Assembly: GCF_002086275.1 (NCBI RefSeq)
Contig: NZ_MVHT01000021.1
Coordinates: 1 to 64,000, forward strand
Direction of reading: 5' to 3'
Source of the DNA: Mycobacterium intermedium
Lineage (GTDB): Bacteria > Actinomycetota > Actinomycetes > Mycobacteriales > Mycobacteriaceae
DNA: 64,000 nt
The notes beneath the pieces were generated by a model. The model saw nothing but the letters and a program-made list of their open reading frames with translations. It was not told the origin of the DNA and did no database searches. Position 1 is the stretch's first letter; the number at the start of each line of letters is the position of its first letter. Positions 54,298-64,000 of the stretch are shown piece after piece. The translations under genes and the position numbers were made by a program.

Positions 54298-57200
54298 GCA
54301 GACTGGTATTCGAAGCGCGCCGCAGACTGGCGCCGCCCGCTGTCCGCAAGGGCACCATCACGATCGAGGCCCCGCCGGAATTGCCCCGGGTGATTCCGCC
54401 GTCGTTGCTGCGACGGGCGCTGCCCTACCTGATCGGGATCCTCATCGTCGGCATGATCGTTGCGCTGGTCGCGACCGGGATGCGGGTGATCTCGCCGCAG
54501 ACGTTGTTCTTCCCCTTCGTGTTGCTGTTGGCAGCGACGGCCCTCTACCGCGGCAACGACAACAAGATGCGCACCGAGGAGGTCGACGCCGAACGGGCCG
54601 ACTACCTGCGCTACCTGTCGGTCGTTCGGGACAACGTCCGGGCCGCCGCTGCCGAGCAGCGGGTGGCCGCGGAGTGGTCCCACCCCGAACCGGCCGCCCT
54701 GGCCGCCGTACCGGGCTCGCGTCGGCAGTGGGAACGCGACCCGCACGACCCCGACTTCTTGGTGCTGCGGGCCGGCCGGCACGACGCACCCTTGGCCACG
54801 CCGCTGCGGGTCAACGACACGGCCGACGAGATCGACTTGGAGCCGGTGTCGCACAGCGCATTACGTAGCCTGCTCGACACCCAGCGCACGGTCCGGGACG
54901 TGCCGACCGGAATTGACGTGACCAAGCTGGCCCGGATCACTCTCCTGCCCGGCGCTGGAAGCACTCAAGACGAAGCGCGGGCCGCGTTGCGCGCCTGGAT
55001 CGCCCAGGCGGTGACCTGGCACGACCCCACGGTGCTGGGTGTGGCGCTGGCCAGTCGAGATCTGGAGAGCCCGGACTGGTCGTGGCTGAAGTGGTTGCCG
55101 CACGTCGACATTCCCGGCCAGGTCGACGGCGTCGGCCCGGCGCGTTACCTGTCCACCGACACCGACGAGCTGATCGAGCTGCTGGGCTCGGCCCTGGTCG
55201 ATCGACCGGCGTTTACCGGCGAACCCGCAGATGCCTTGCGGCACTTGCTGATCATCGTCGACGACCCGAACTATGACCTGCAGGTGTCCCCGCTGGCCGT
55301 GGGGCGGGCGGGTGTCACCGTCATCCACCTGTCAGCGACCGAGCCGCACCGGGAACAGTATTCGGACCCGGAAAAGCCGATCCTGCGCATCAGCGACGGT
55401 GCCATCGAACGCTGGCAGACCGGCGGTTGGCAGCCCTACATCGACGCCGCCGACCAGTTCGGCGCGGACGAAGCCGCACACCTCGCTCGCCGGCTGTCCC
55501 GGTGGGACTCCAACCCCACGCACACCGGATTGCGCTCTGCGGCCACCCGTGGCGCGAGTTTCACCACCCTGCTGGGGATTCCGGACGCGTCCCGGCTGGA
55601 TGTGCCCGCATTGTGGGCGCCACGGCGGCGTGACGACGAGTTGCGCGTTCCGATCGGTGTCACCGCCACCGGTGAGCCCTTGATGTTCGACCTCAAGGAC
55701 GAAGCCGAGGGCGGGATGGGACCGCACGGCCTGATGATCGGTATGACCGGTTCCGGCAAGTCGCAGACGTTGATGTCGATTCTGCTGTCGCTGTTGACCA
55801 CTCACTCGGCCGACCGGCTGATTGTCATCTACGCCGACTTCAAGGGTGAGGCGGGCGCCGACAGCTTCCGCAACTTCCCGCAGGTCGTCGCGGTCATCTC
55901 GAATATGGCAGAGAAGAAGTCGCTGGCCGACCGCTTCGCCGACACGCTGCGTGGCGAGGTGGCCCGGCGCGAGATCCTGCTGCGCGAGGCCGGCCGTCAG
56001 GTTCAGGGCAGTGCGTTCAACTCGGTGCTGGAATACGAGAACGCCCGGGCGGCCGGACACGATTTGCCGCCGATCCCAACGCTGTTCGTGGTTGCCGACG
56101 AGTTCACCTTGATGTTGGCCGACCATCCCGAATACGCCGAGCTGTTCGACTATGTGGCGCGCAAGGGGCGTTCGTTCCGCATCCACATCTTGTTCGCGTC
56201 GCAGACCCTCGACGTCGGCAAGATCAAGGACATCGACAAGAACACCTCCTACCGGATCGGGTTGAAGGTGGCCAGCCCCGGCGTTTCTCGCCAGATCATC
56301 GGTGTCGAGGACGCGTACCACATCGAATCGGGCAAGGAGCACAAGGGCATCGGCTTCCTGGTGCCCGCGCCAGGTGCCACGCCGATCAAGTTCCGCAGCA
56401 CCTATGTGGATGGCATCTACGAACCGCCGCAGGTTGCCAAAGCCCTTGTCGTGCCGTCCATTCCAGAACCGAAGCTGTTCAGCGCGGGTGCGGTGGAACC
56501 CGATCCGGGCACCGTGATCGCCGAGGCCGAGGAAGAGGAACTGGCTGGACCGCCGAAGAAGTTGATCGCGACCATCGGCGAGCAGTTGGCTCGCTACGGT
56601 CCGCAGGCGCCGCAGTTGTGGCTGCCGCCGCTGGACGAGCCGATTCCGCTGAGCGCCGTGCTCGCCCGCTCCGGCGTACCGCAACATCAGTGGCGTTGGC
56701 CGCTCGGTGAGATCGACAAGCCGTTCGAGATGCGCCGCGACCCGCTGGTGTTCGACGCCACGTCGTCGGCCGGCAACCTGGTGATCCACGGTGGACCCAA
56801 GTCCGGCAAATCGACTGCGCTGCAGACGTTCATCCTCTCGGCCGCGAATCTGCACTCGCCGCGCGACGTCACGTTCTACTGCCTGGACTACGGCGGCGGC
56901 CAACTGCGCGCGCTGGAGCACCTGGCGCACGTCGGCAGCGTCGCATCGGCGCTGGAGCCCGAACGCATCCGGCGCACCTTCGGCGAGTTGGAACAGCTGT
57001 TGCTGTCGCGGCAGCAGCGCGAGGTGTTTCGCGACCGGCCGGGCAACGGCTCTTCGAACGGGCACACCAACGGCAACACGCCCGATGACGGTTACGGCGA
57101 GGTCTTCCTGGTCATCGACAACCTGTATGCCTTCGGCCGCGACAACACCGATCAGTTCAACACCCGTAACCCGTTGCTGGCAAAGGTAACCGAACTGGTC

Positions 57201-58304
57201 AACGTGGGCCTGGCCTACGGCATCCACGTGGTCATCACGACGCCGAGCTGGTTGGAAGTGCCGCTGGCGATGCGCGACGGGCTCGGGCTGCGCCTTGAGC
57301 TGCGGCTGCACGATGCGCGGGACAGCAACGTCCGGGTGGTCGGTGCGTTGCGCCGGCCGGCCGACGCCGTCCCGCCAGACCAGCCGGGCCGCGGCCTGAC
57401 CATGGCGGCCGAGCACTTCCTGTTCGCGCAACCCGAGCTGGACCAGATTCCCGCGATCAACGCCCGCTACCCGGGCGTGACGGCTCCTCGGGTGCGGTTG
57501 CTGCCCACCAACCTCGCACCCGACGCCGTCGGTCCGCTGTATCGCGGTCCCGACCAGGTCGTGATCGGACAGCGCGAAGAGGACTTGGCGCCGGTGGTGC
57601 TCGACTTCGCCGAGAATCCGTTGCTTATTGTGTTCGGCGACAGCAAGTCAGGGAAGACGACCCTGCTGCGCCACCTCATCCGCACCATCCGCGAGAACTC
57701 CACCGCCGATCAGGTGGCGTTCACGGTGCTCGACCGGCGGCTGCACCTGGTCGACGAGCCGCTGTTCCCCGACAACGAGTACACGGCCAACATCGACCGG
57801 GTCATCCCGGCGATGCTGGGTCTGGCGAATCTGATCGAGTCGCGGCGCCCGCCGGCGGGCCTGAGCCCGGCCGAGCTGTCGCAGTGGGGCTATGACGGCC
57901 ACACCCACTACCTGATCATTGACGACGTCGACCAGATTCCGGATTCGGCGGCGCTGACGGGCCCGTACGTCGGCCAGCGGCCCTGGACCCCGCTGCTCGG
58001 GATCCTCTCGCAGGCAGCCGATTTGGGACTGCGGGTGATCGTCACGGCGAGGGCGTCCGGATCGGCGCACGGACTGATGACCAGCCCGCTGCTGCGCCGG
58101 TTGAACGACCTGCAGGCGACCACCCTGTTGCTGTCGGGCAACCCGACCGACGGCGGCAAGATCCGCGGCCAGCGCTTCAGCCGGCTCCCCGCCGGACGCG
58201 CAATCCTGTTGGACGACAGCGACAGTCCCACCTACGTGCAACTGGTCAACCCGCTGGTCGGGGAGGCCGCGATATCCGGTGATACGCAACAGAAGGGAAG
58301 TTAG
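54294..58304 (+). CDS. eccC3: ESX-3 FtsK/SpoIIIE-type motor EccC3
   Basis: 1336 residues, the ATPase that powers and selects ESX-3 substrates. Two N-terminal transmembrane helices (about 43-63 and 66-86) are followed by three ATPase domains: D1 with MTGSGKSQT near residue 482 and Walker [12 protein letters not shown] near 604, D2 with [12 protein letters not shown] near 834, and D3 with [13 protein letters not shown] near 1115 and IIDDVDQIP near 1208. D1 and D3 keep complete Walker motifs, and substrate signals are read by the last domain. A Ser/Asn/Gly insertion ([11 protein letters not shown]) lies in D2. Ends 2 bases before PE5. Confidence 0.96.
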   Translation: MSRLVFEARRRLAPPAVRKGTITIEAPPELPRVIPPSLLRRALPYLIGILIVGMIVALVATGMRVISPQTLFFPFVLLLAATALYRGNDNKMRTEEVDAERADYLRYLSVVRDNVRAAAAEQRVAAEWSHPEPAALAAVPGSRRQWERDPHDPDFLVLRAGRHDAPLATPLRVNDTADEIDLEPVSHSALRSLLDTQRTVRDVPTGIDVTKLARITLLPGAGSTQDEARAALRAWIAQAVTWHDPTVLGVALASRDLESPDWSWLKWLPHVDIPGQVDGVGPARYLSTDTDELIELLGSALVDRPAFTGEPADALRHLLIIVDDPNYDLQVSPLAVGRAGVTVIHLSATEPHREQYSDPEKPILRISDGAIERWQTGGWQPYIDAADQFGADEAAHLARRLSRWDSNPTHTGLRSAATRGASFTTLLGIPDASRLDVPALWAPRRRDDELRVPIGVTATGEPLMFDLKDEAEGGMGPHGLMIGMTGSGKSQTLMSILLSLLTTHSADRLIVIYADFKGEAGADSFRNFPQVVAVISNMAEKKSLADRFADTLRGEVARREILLREAGRQVQGSAFNSVLEYENARAAGHDLPPIPTLFVVADEFTLMLADHPEYAELFDYVARKGRSFRIHILFASQTLDVGKIKDIDKNTSYRIGLKVASPGVSRQIIGVEDAYHIESGKEHKGIGFLVPAPGATPIKFRSTYVDGIYEPPQVAKALVVPSIPEPKLFSAGAVEPDPGTVIAEAEEEELAGPPKKLIATIGEQLARYGPQAPQLWLPPLDEPIPLSAVLARSGVPQHQWRWPLGEIDKPFEMRRDPLVFDATSSAGNLVIHGGPKSGKSTALQTFILSAANLHSPRDVTFYCLDYGGGQLRALEHLAHVGSVASALEPERIRRTFGELEQLLLSRQQREVFRDRPGNGSSNGHTNGNTPDDGYGEVFLVIDNLYAFGRDNTDQFNTRNPLLAKVTELVNVGLAYGIHVVITTPSWLEVPLAMRDGLGLRLELRLHDARDSNVRVVGALRRPADAVPPDQPGRGLTMAAEHFLFAQPELDQIPAINARYPGVTAPRVRLLPTNLAPDAVGPLYRGPDQVVIGQREEDLAPVVLDFAENPLLIVFGDSKSGKTTLLRHLIRTIRENSTADQVAFTVLDRRLHLVDEPLFPDNEYTANIDRVIPAMLGLANLIESRRPPAGLSPAELSQWGYDGHTHYLIIDDVDQIPDSAALTGPYVGQRPWTPLLGILSQAADLGLRVIVTARASGSAHGLMTSPLLRRLNDLQATTLLLSGNPTDGGKIRGQRFSRLPAGRAILLDDSDSPTYVQLVNPLVGEAAISGDTQQKGS

Positions 58305-58306
58305 TC

Positions 58307-58615
58307 ATGACGTTGCGAGTGGTTCCCGAGGGATTGGCCGCGGCCAGCGCCGCCGTTGAGGCGCTGACGGCGCGGCTGGCGGCGGCGCACGCGGCCGCGG
58401 CCCCATTGATCACCGCGGTGGTCCCGCCGGCGGCGGATCCAGTGTCGCTGCAGACCGCCGCCGGGTTCAGCGCCCAGGGCGCGGAGCACGCCGCGGTTGC
58501 GGCCGAAGGCGTCGAAGAGCTCGGCCGCGCGGGTGTCGGCGTCGCCGACGCCGGCGCCAGCTATCTCGCCGGTGATGCAGCTGCCGCGGCGACGTATGGG
58601 ATTTCAGGCGGCTGA
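58307..58615 (+). CDS. PE5: PE5, ESX-3 PE protein
   Basis: 102-residue PE protein lacking any extra domain: [20 protein letters not shown], then helical Ala-rich sequence and the YxxxD export signal in SYLAGDAAA near residue 87. Pairs with PPE4 as a heterodimer. The ATG is two bases after the eccC3 stop and four bases separate it from PPE4. In M. tuberculosis PE5-PPE4 is needed for siderophore-mediated iron uptake through ESX-3. Confidence 0.94.
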   Translation: MTLRVVPEGLAAASAAVEALTARLAAAHAAAAPLITAVVPPAADPVSLQTAAGFSAQGAEHAAVAAEGVEELGRAGVGVADAGASYLAGDAAAAATYGISGG

Positions 58616-58618
58616 TTT

Positions 58619-60187
58619 ATGAGTTCGCCCATCTGGATGGCTTCGCCGCCGGAGGTGCATTCGGCGTTGCTGAGCAGTGGGCCGGGCCCGGGGCCGCTTC
58701 TGGCGGCCGCCGGCGCCTGGAACTCGCTCAGCGCCGAATACGCCGCGACGGCAGCCGAACTCAGTGGGCTCCTGGGGGGAGTTCAAGCGGGGGCGTGGCA
58801 GGGACCGAGCGCTGCTCAATATGCGTCAGCGCACCTGCCCTACGTATCATGGCTCATGCAAGCCAGCGCCGACGCGGCCGAAGTGGCCGCGCAACACGAA
58901 GTCGCCGCGGCGGCCTACACCACGGCCCTGGCGGCGATGCCGACGTTGGCCGAGCTCGCCGCCAACCACATCATCCACGGCGTGCTGGTTGCGACGAATT
59001 TCTTTGGCATGAACACGATCCCGATCGCACTCAATGAAGCCGACTATGTGCGGATGTGGGTGCAGGCGGCCACGGCCATGAGCATGTATCAGGTGGTTTC
59101 GGGCACCGCCCTGGCGTCGGCCCCCCGTACCACGGCGGCCCCGACCATCGTCACTCCCGGCGGCGAGGCCGCAGCGGCGACGGCCGATTCGGCGCAAACC
59201 GCCGCCGCGGCACCGGCCGCCGACGCGGGTACGCAATTCGACTTCCTCAACGCCATCGTGGCCGCGCTCGAGTCGTACGTGAAGACGTTGCCCAACGGCG
59301 ACGCGATCTGGTACTTCCTCACCCATCCGGTCGAGCAGATCCAGCAGATCCTGGTCGACTTCGGTACCAATCCGTCGGCGGCCCTCGTTACCTGGGGCCC
59401 GCTGCTCCTCTCGTTGGCGTATCAGGCGTTCTGGCAGCCCGTTGGCTGGGGCTTCTGGATCACGCTTGGCACGTCGCCCGCGTGGGCGCCGCCGCTCGTG
59501 GCTGTCGGACTGGCGTCGTTGGGTTTCCTCGGTCTGATCAATCTCGACTTCGACTTCCCGCCCCTGGACACCGTTCCCGGAGGTCAACCGCAGCCGCAGC
59601 AGCTTCCTGCCGCCGCTCTCACCACGACCGTCGGAACACCCACCAGCGCACCGGCGCCGACGACGCCGGCGGGCGCCCCGGCCGGCACCGCCGTGCCGAC
59701 ACCGGCTCCAGCGGCGACGGGTCTCATCTACGCGGTCGCCGCTCCGGGTGAATGGGGTCCCGCCCTCGGACCGACCGTGGGTGGTCGCACCGGGGTCAAG
59801 GCGCCGGCCGCCACCATCCCGGCGGTTGGGGTGGCGGCGAAGAGTCGCGCCGCTGCACGGGCCAAGCGGCGTCGCAAGTCCGAACTGCACGACCACAGCG
59901 ACGAATTCCTGGACATGAACTCCGATTTCGACGTCACGCCGCAGTACGACACGCAGGCCTCCGAGCAGGGGGCGGGAACGCTCGGTTTTGCCGGCACCAG
60001 GCGGAAGGAGCGGGTGCTGCAAGCGGCGGGACTGACGGCGCTGGCCGGCGACGAGTTCGGCGGTGGTCCGCGCATGCCCATGATGCCTGGGACTTGGGAC
60101 GGCCCCTCAGCAGGGTCAGTAGGGGAGCCCGAAGCAGGGGAGGACGGGCAGGAAGGGGGAAACGGTTTACCGCATCACCGAGACTGA
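58619..60187 (+). CDS. PPE4: PPE4, ESX-3 PPE protein (PPE-PPW)
   Basis: 522 residues. The PPE domain starts [20 protein letters not shown], has the [11 protein letters not shown] turn and the [20 protein letters not shown] region, and ends near residue 160. It is followed by an Ala-rich linker, a hydrophobic middle domain ([20 protein letters not shown]), Pro/Thr-rich repeats, and the C-terminal GFAGT ... PMMPGTW module. The final ~30 residues are acidic and Gly-rich. EspG3 should bind the PPE helix tip. Partner of PE5. The DNA inside its 3' end may carry the second, constitutive ESX-3 promoter known upstream of esxG. Confidence 0.94.
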   Translation: MSSPIWMASPPEVHSALLSSGPGPGPLLAAAGAWNSLSAEYAATAAELSGLLGGVQAGAWQGPSAAQYASAHLPYVSWLMQASADAAEVAAQHEVAAAAYTTALAAMPTLAELAANHIIHGVLVATNFFGMNTIPIALNEADYVRMWVQAATAMSMYQVVSGTALASAPRTTAAPTIVTPGGEAAAATADSAQTAAAAPAADAGTQFDFLNAIVAALESYVKTLPNGDAIWYFLTHPVEQIQQILVDFGTNPSAALVTWGPLLLSLAYQAFWQPVGWGFWITLGTSPAWAPPLVAVGLASLGFLGLINLDFDFPPLDTVPGGQPQPQQLPAAALTTTVGTPTSAPAPTTPAGAPAGTAVPTPAPAATGLIYAVAAPGEWGPALGPTVGGRTGVKAPAATIPAVGVAAKSRAAARAKRRRKSELHDHSDEFLDMNSDFDVTPQYDTQASEQGAGTLGFAGTRRKERVLQAAGLTALAGDEFGGGPRMPMMPGTWDGPSAGSVGEPEAGEDGQEGGNGLPHHRD

Positions 60188-60223
60188 ACAAAGCCGAAAT
60201 CGAAAGCGTCAGAAAGGAAAACC

Positions 60224-60517
60224 ATGAGTCTTTTGGATGCGCACATCCCACAGTTGGTGGCCTCGCAGTCGAACTTTGCCGCCAAGGCGGGGTTGATGCG
60301 CCACACCATCGGTCAAGCCGAGCAGGCAGCGTTGTCGGCGCAGGCTTTTCACCAGGGCGAGGGTGCGGCCGCGTTCCAGGCCGCACACGCCCGCTTCGTC
60401 GAAGTTGCGGCGCGAGTCAACTCGTTGCTTGACATCGCGCAGGCCAACCTCGGTGACGCCGCCGGCACTTACGTCGCCGCCGACGCCGCCGCCGCGTCCA
60501 CCTACACCGGGTTCTGA
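60224..60517 (+). CDS. esxG: EsxG, ESX-3 secreted WXG100-type protein
   Basis: 97 residues, helical hairpin protein. The WXG turn is replaced by HQGE in [15 protein letters not shown], as in other EsxG proteins, and the C-terminal export signal [15 protein letters not shown] contains YxxxD. Forms a tight 1:1 dimer with EsxH, co-secreted by ESX-3. AGAAAGGA lies just upstream of the ATG. 26 bp upstream of esxH. Confidence 0.96.
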   Translation: MSLLDAHIPQLVASQSNFAAKAGLMRHTIGQAEQAALSAQAFHQGEGAAAFQAAHARFVEVAARVNSLLDIAQANLGDAAGTYVAADAAAASTYTGF

Positions 60518-60543
60518 CCGGCCCGCTAGCGAAAGGATTTGTG

Positions 60544-60834
60544 ATGGGACAGATCACGTACAACTACCCGGCGATGCTCGCACACGCCGGCGACATGTCG
60601 GGCTACGCCGGCACGCTGCAGTCGCTCGGCGCGGACATCTCGGCGGAGCAGGCCGCGTTGCAGAACGCCTGGCAGGGTGACACCGGGGTGACCTACCAGA
60701 CCTGGCAGGTGCAGTGGAACCAGGCGCTGGAGGACCTGGTGCGGGCTTACCAGGCGATGGCCAGCACGCACGAGGCCAACACCACGTCCATGCTGGCCCG
60801 CGACCAGGCCGAAGCCGCAAAGTGGGGCGGCTAA
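60544..60834 (+). CDS. esxH: EsxH (TB10.4-like), ESX-3 secreted WXG100 protein
   Basis: 96 residues. The canonical turn is in [12 protein letters not shown]. It begins [18 protein letters not shown]. The conserved Asp/His/Glu sites (for example HEAN near 78) include residues that bind Zn in the EsxG-EsxH structure, fitting the metal role of ESX-3. I chose the ATG at 60544 over the GTG at 60541; AAAGGA is seven bases upstream. Dominant T-cell antigen and ESCRT-interfering effector in M. tuberculosis. Confidence 0.96.
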   Translation: MGQITYNYPAMLAHAGDMSGYAGTLQSLGADISAEQAALQNAWQGDTGVTYQTWQVQWNQALEDLVRAYQAMASTHEANTTSMLARDQAEAAKWGG

Positions 60835-60853
60835 CCGCCGCCTGATGGGTTAG

Positions 60854-61738
60854 ATGAATCCACAACCCAATGCCGTCGAGCTGACGGTCGATAACGCGTG
60901 GTTCATCGCGGAAACGGTTGGGGCGGGCAGCTTCCCGTGGGTGCTGGCCATTACCTCGCCCTACCGTGACAGCGCGGAGCGGAACGCGTTCATCGATCGT
61001 CAGAAAGGCGAACTGACCCGAATGGGTCTGTTGTCGCCAGAAGGTGCCATCAACCCGGTGGTCGCCGACTGGATCAAGCTGGTGTGCTTCCCAGACCGGT
61101 GGCTCGACATGCGCTTCATCGGGCCCGCCGTCGCCGGCGAACCCGGGGAGATGTTGCGCGGCATCGTTGCGCAGCGGGTTGGCAAGACCGTCTCCCAAGC
61201 GGTCCCGCAAACGGTTGTCGCGTTGCGCAGCGCACAGTTGATCACCTTCACGGCAATGGATATCGACGACGCCCGGGCACTGGTGCCGGTGCTCGGCGTG
61301 GGATTGCAGCACCGCCCACCCGCCCGGTTCGACGAGTTCAGCATGCCGACCCGTGTCGGCGCCCGTGCCGACGAGCGCCTGCGGGCCGGTGCGCCGCTCG
61401 CCGAAGTCCTTGACTACCTGGGCATTCCGGCGTCGGCCCGGCCGGTGGTCGAGGCGGTCTTCTCCGGCCCGCGCAGCTACGTCGAGATCGTCGCGGGTTG
61501 CAACCGCGACGGTCAGCACACCACCACCGAGGTCGGTCTGAGCCTCGTCGACACCACCGCCGGTCGGGTGCTCGTCAGTCCGTCCCGGGCCTTTGACGGC
61601 GAATGGGTCTCGACGTTCAGTCCCGGGACGCCCTTTGCGACCGCCGTCGCGATCGAACATTTGACAGCCTGTCTGCCGGATGGGGAATGGTTCCCCGGGC
61701 ACCGGCTGTCGCGAGACTTCACCACCCAGTCGTCATAA
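60854..61738 (+). CDS. espG3: ESX-3 chaperone EspG3
   Basis: 294-residue cytosolic chaperone that binds the hydrophobic tip of PE-PPE dimers of the ESX-3 group and keeps them soluble for export. The family fold is recognisable by [20 protein letters not shown] at the start, [17 protein letters not shown] near 215 and a C-terminal beta-sheet region with [16 protein letters not shown]. No signal peptide or membrane helix. It starts 19 bp after esxH. The stop codon lies inside a tandem 14-bp repeat. Confidence 0.93.
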   Translation: MNPQPNAVELTVDNAWFIAETVGAGSFPWVLAITSPYRDSAERNAFIDRQKGELTRMGLLSPEGAINPVVADWIKLVCFPDRWLDMRFIGPAVAGEPGEMLRGIVAQRVGKTVSQAVPQTVVALRSAQLITFTAMDIDDARALVPVLGVGLQHRPPARFDEFSMPTRVGARADERLRAGAPLAEVLDYLGIPASARPVVEAVFSGPRSYVEIVAGCNRDGQHTTTEVGLSLVDTTAGRVLVSPSRAFDGEWVSTFSPGTPFATAVAIEHLTACLPDGEWFPGHRLSRDFTTQSS

Positions 61739-61758
61739 CAGTTTCGTCATAACAGTTT
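61731..61758. repeat. Perfect tandem repeat, two 14-bp units
   Basis: CGTCATAACAGTTT occurs twice, back to back, followed by two degenerate copies (CGTAGCAGTTG, TCGTAACACG). The first unit includes the espG3 TAA stop. Probably a replication-slippage duplication. Confidence 0.85.
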
Positions 61759-61813
61759 TCGTAGCAGTTGTCGTAACACGAACCCCCTCAACGAGAACCA
61801 GAAAGAGAGCACG

Positions 61814-61867
61814 ATGTCCCAGCCACGGCGCCATGCCAATGCCGAGTTCTTTGGGCGGCCACTGTGA
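61814..61867 (+). CDS. Seventeen-residue leader ORF coupled to eccD3
   Basis: ATG at 61814 encodes MSQPRRHANAEFFGRPL and ends with TGA at 61865-61867, overlapping the eccD3 GTG by four bases (GTGA). GAAAGAGAG precedes the ATG by four bases. The arrangement would let ribosomes ending here restart at eccD3. Whether it is translated, and whether it is only a device to lift eccD3 expression, is inference. Confidence 0.45.
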   Translation: MSQPRRHANAEFFGRPL

Positions 61868-63282
61868 TTGCCGGTACCGTCAGCCCGATCGTCCGCGTTG
61901 CCATCCTCGCGGATAGCCGCCTGACGGAGATAGCCCTGCCCGCGGAACTGCCGTTGCGCGAAATCTTGCCCGCGGTACAGCGTTTGGTCATTCCTTCGGG
62001 CCAGGACGCCGACGGCGAGGCTGATTCCGGTGCGCCGGTGCAGCTGAGCCTGGCGCCCATCGGTGGGGCACCGTTCAGCCTGGACGCCAGCCTGGACACG
62101 GTCGGCGTCGTCGACGGTGACCTGCTTGCGTTGCAACCCGTGCCGCAGGGTCCGGCCGCCCCGGGGATCGTCGAGGACATCGCGGACGCCGCCGCAATCT
62201 TCTCGACCTCACGGCTAAACCCATGGGGCACAGAGCAGATCCAGCGCGGTGCGCTGGCGGCCACGATCGGGGTCGCTCTGGTGGCCACCGGCCTGGGCGC
62301 CGCCTACCGGGCGGCCACCGGTGCGCTGGCCGGACTGTTGGCCGTCGGCGGGATCGCGTTGGTCGTCGCGCTGGCCGGTCTTTTGATCGTGGGCCGTTCG
62401 GCGCGTGCGGGTGCCGCATTGTCGGTCGCGGCGCTGGGGCCGATCGCGGCCGCCCTGGCTTTGGCCGTGCCCGGACAGTTCGGGCCCGCCCAGGTGTTGC
62501 TGGCTGCCGCCGGTGTCGCCGCATGGTCGCTGATCGTCCTGCTGATCCCGAGTGCTGAACGCGAGCGCATTGTCGCGTTCTTCACCGCATCGGCAGTCGT
62601 CGGCGCCGGGGTGGCACTGGCCGCCGGCGCGCTATTGCTCTGGCAGTTCCCGATTTCCACCATCGGCGCCGCGCTGATCGTCGCCGCGCTGTTGGTCACC
62701 ATCGAGGCGGCTCAACTCTCCGCGCTGTGGGCCCGCTTCCCGTTGCCGGTCATCCCGGCCCCGGGCGACCCCACCCCTTCGGCGCCATCGTTGCGGGTAC
62801 TCGAGGACCTGCCGCGGCGAGTGCGCATCAGCGACGCGCACCAAAGCGGTTTCATCGCCGCGGCCGTGCTGCTCAGTGCGCTCGGTTCGGTCGCTGTCGC
62901 GTTGCGGCCGGAGGCGGTGAGCGTCGCGGGTTGGTACGTGGTGGCTGCCACCGCGGCCGCGGCCACGCTGCGCGCCCGGGTGTGGGATTCCGCCGCGGCT
63001 AAGGCCTGGCTGCTGGCTCAGCCTTATCTGGTGGCCGGCACCCTGCTGGTGATCTACGGCGCGACAGGGCGTTTCGCGGCCGCCTTCGGCGCCGCGCTGG
63101 TGCTGGCACTGCTCGTGCTGGTGTGGGTCGTGGTGGCGCTGAACCCGCGAATCGCCTCGCCGGAGAGCTATTCGCTGCCGCTGCGCCGTCTGCTGGGCTT
63201 CCTCGCGTCCGGCATCGACGCGTCGCTGATCCCCGTCTTGGCCTACCTGGTCGGACTGTTCGCCTGGGTGCTCAATCGATGA
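61864..63282 (+). CDS. eccD3: ESX-3 membrane channel component EccD3
   Basis: 472 residues. The first ~90 residues form a ubiquitin-like cytosolic domain (IVRVAILADSRLTEIALPAE, PLREILPAVQRL). About eleven transmembrane helices follow, starting at GALAATIGVALVATGLGAA (about 139) and ending at ALIPVLAYLVGLFAWVLNR. A cytoplasmic linker with Pro between helices is visible near PAPGDPTPSAPS. Two copies per protomer line the type VII pore. The GTG at 61864 is in the overlap GTGA with a leader ORF; the stop overlaps the mycP3 ATG (ATGA). Confidence 0.93.
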   Translation: MIAGTVSPIVRVAILADSRLTEIALPAELPLREILPAVQRLVIPSGQDADGEADSGAPVQLSLAPIGGAPFSLDASLDTVGVVDGDLLALQPVPQGPAAPGIVEDIADAAAIFSTSRLNPWGTEQIQRGALAATIGVALVATGLGAAYRAATGALAGLLAVGGIALVVALAGLLIVGRSARAGAALSVAALGPIAAALALAVPGQFGPAQVLLAAAGVAAWSLIVLLIPSAERERIVAFFTASAVVGAGVALAAGALLLWQFPISTIGAALIVAALLVTIEAAQLSALWARFPLPVIPAPGDPTPSAPSLRVLEDLPRRVRISDAHQSGFIAAAVLLSALGSVAVALRPEAVSVAGWYVVAATAAAATLRARVWDSAAAKAWLLAQPYLVAGTLLVIYGATGRFAAAFGAALVLALLVLVWVVVALNPRIASPESYSLPLRRLLGFLASGIDASLIPVLAYLVGLFAWVLNR

Positions 63283-64000
63283 CCCGACGCGGATTAGCCT
63301 GCCTCGCCGCCACATTCGCGGCGGTGATGTGGACCTGTCCGTCAGCGCTGGCCATCAACAAACCCGAGGTGGACCCGGCCGTGCCGCCGCCTCCCGGCGC
63401 TCCCGGGCCCATCCAGCCGATGGAGCAACGCGGTGCGTGCAGCGTCACCGGCCTCATCCCCGGCACCGACACCAGCGCGCCGACGGCCAGCCAAGCCGTG
63501 CTGAATCTGCCTGCGGCATGGCAGTTTTCCCGCGGCGAAGGTCAGCTGGTGGCGGTCATCGACACCGGGGTGCGGCCGGGTCCCCGGTTGCCCAACGTCG
63601 AACCCGGCGGTGACTTCGTCGAAACCACCGACGGGCTCAGCGATTGCGACGGACACGGCACCTTGGTGGCCGGGATCATCGCCGGTCAGCCTGGTGACGA
63701 CGGTTTCTCCGGGGTAGCCCCGGCCGCGCGGGTGCTGTCCATCAGGGTCACCTCGGCCAAGTTTTCGCCGCGCACCCCGGGTGGCGATCCGACGATCGCG
63801 CGAGCGTCTTTGGACATCGCTGCACTGGCGCGCGCGATCGTGCACGCGGCAGACCTGGGCGCGCGGGTGATCAACATCTCCGCCATCACCTGTCTGCCCG
63901 CCGACCGTCCGGTCGACCAGGCGGCGCTGGGTGCGGCAATCCGCTACGCGGCGGTGGAAAAGGACGTGGTGATCGTGGCCGCTGCCGGCAACAGCGGGAC
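63279..64000 (+). CDS. mycP3: ESX-3 mycosin protease MycP3 (partial, cut by the window end)
   Basis: The first 240 residues of a subtilisin-like serine protease. A signal peptide (RGLACLAATFAAVMWTCPSA) leads to a Pro-rich N-terminal extension, then the catalytic Asp in VAVIDTGVRPGP (about residue 94) and His in DCDGHGTLVAGII (about 126). The sequence ends at VIVAAAGNSGT, the oxyanion region; the catalytic Ser and the C-terminal membrane anchor lie beyond the window. MycP3 stabilises the ESX-3 membrane complex. The ATG overlaps the eccD3 stop (ATGA). eccE3 is expected just beyond the window. Confidence 0.93.
   Translation, partial: MTRRGLACLAATFAAVMWTCPSALAINKPEVDPAVPPPPGAPGPIQPMEQRGACSVTGLIPGTDTSAPTASQAVLNLPAAWQFSRGEGQLVAVIDTGVRPGPRLPNVEPGGDFVETTDGLSDCDGHGTLVAGIIAGQPGDDGFSGVAPAARVLSIRVTSAKFSPRTPGGDPTIARASLDIAALARAIVHAADLGARVINISAITCLPADRPVDQAALGAAIRYAAVEKDVVIVAAAGNSG

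Noticed and set aside
60224..60517. Loss of the WXG tryptophan in EsxG as a mutation
   Set aside because: EsxG proteins of other mycobacteria also have HQGE here, so this is the normal family state.

Overview
The window is a high-GC chromosomal segment from a slow-growing Mycobacterium. The gene order follows the M. tuberculosis interval Rv0235c to Rv0291 closely, and there are PE, PPE and ESX genes, mycolate/arabinan enzymes and several GTG and TTG starts. It is not M. tuberculosis itself: blocks are missing relative to that genome (Rv0239-0240, Rv0246, Rv0254c-0257, Rv0266c-0268c and Rv0277c-0279c have no counterpart here) and others are extra. I name no species. H37Rv orthologues are given from memory of the families, not from a search.

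Layout. 1-990: C-terminal part of a PPE protein behind an in-frame stop. 1071-6968: minus-strand cell-wall block (lipase-maturation-factor-like protein, arabinofuranosyltransferase AftD, small membrane protein). 7045-8939: lipoprotein hexosaminidase LpqI and a TetR regulator. 8923-11213: an accessory patch with a truncated VanX-like dipeptidase, a ClC channel and a solitary PE protein with a hydrophobic tail. 11217-16965: fatty-acid block htdX-fabG4 // fadA2 and convergent fadE5, with a shared TTAC-N6-GTAA palindrome in the two control regions and two strong terminators. 17172-18883: 2OG-Fe(II) oxygenase, a frameshifted flavin reductase and a 53-residue small ORF. 19000-22919: succinate dehydrogenase 1. 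23047-24299: PEP-mutase-like enzyme and Hsp20 with a HAIR (HspR) operator. 24516-32963: nitrate assimilation module (NirBD, TetR-C-like protein, sirohydrochlorin-chelatase-like protein, NnaR-like HemD/winged-helix regulator and two tandem NarK transporters). 33132-37583: aac(2'), pxpC, pxpB, fecB2 and a LigD-type primase-polymerase. 37653-42727: fadD2, a small DNA-binding-like protein, a His/Gly/Trp-rich secreted protein and fadE6. 42786-47756: a hydroxyacid dehydrogenase with a single internal amber codon, hydrolase, TetR, VOC protein, small membrane protein, second TetR, and a truncated DUF2236 gene. 47837-64000: the metal-regulated ESX-3 type VII secretion region, PPE3-like, methyltransferase, then eccA3-eccB3-eccC3-PE5-PPE4-esxG-esxH-espG3-eccD3-mycP3, the last cut by the window edge.

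How it works together. ESX-3 is the known mycobacterial secretion system for mycobactin-mediated iron use and zinc homeostasis. Here two Zur-like palindromes (before the PPE3-like gene and before eccA3) and a perfect 8-bp inverted repeat with IdeR-box spacing (before eccA3) are visible. The PPE3-like protein carries a His/Asp/Glu-rich linker that could bind zinc. Nitrate uptake, siroheme-dependent nitrite reduction and their regulator sit in one block.

Five genes look broken (PPE fragment, VanX-like, flavin reductase, hydroxyacid dehydrogenase, DUF2236), several by a single base change, so either the genome is decaying or the assembly has point errors. I found no tRNA, rRNA, insertion sequence or CRISPR array.
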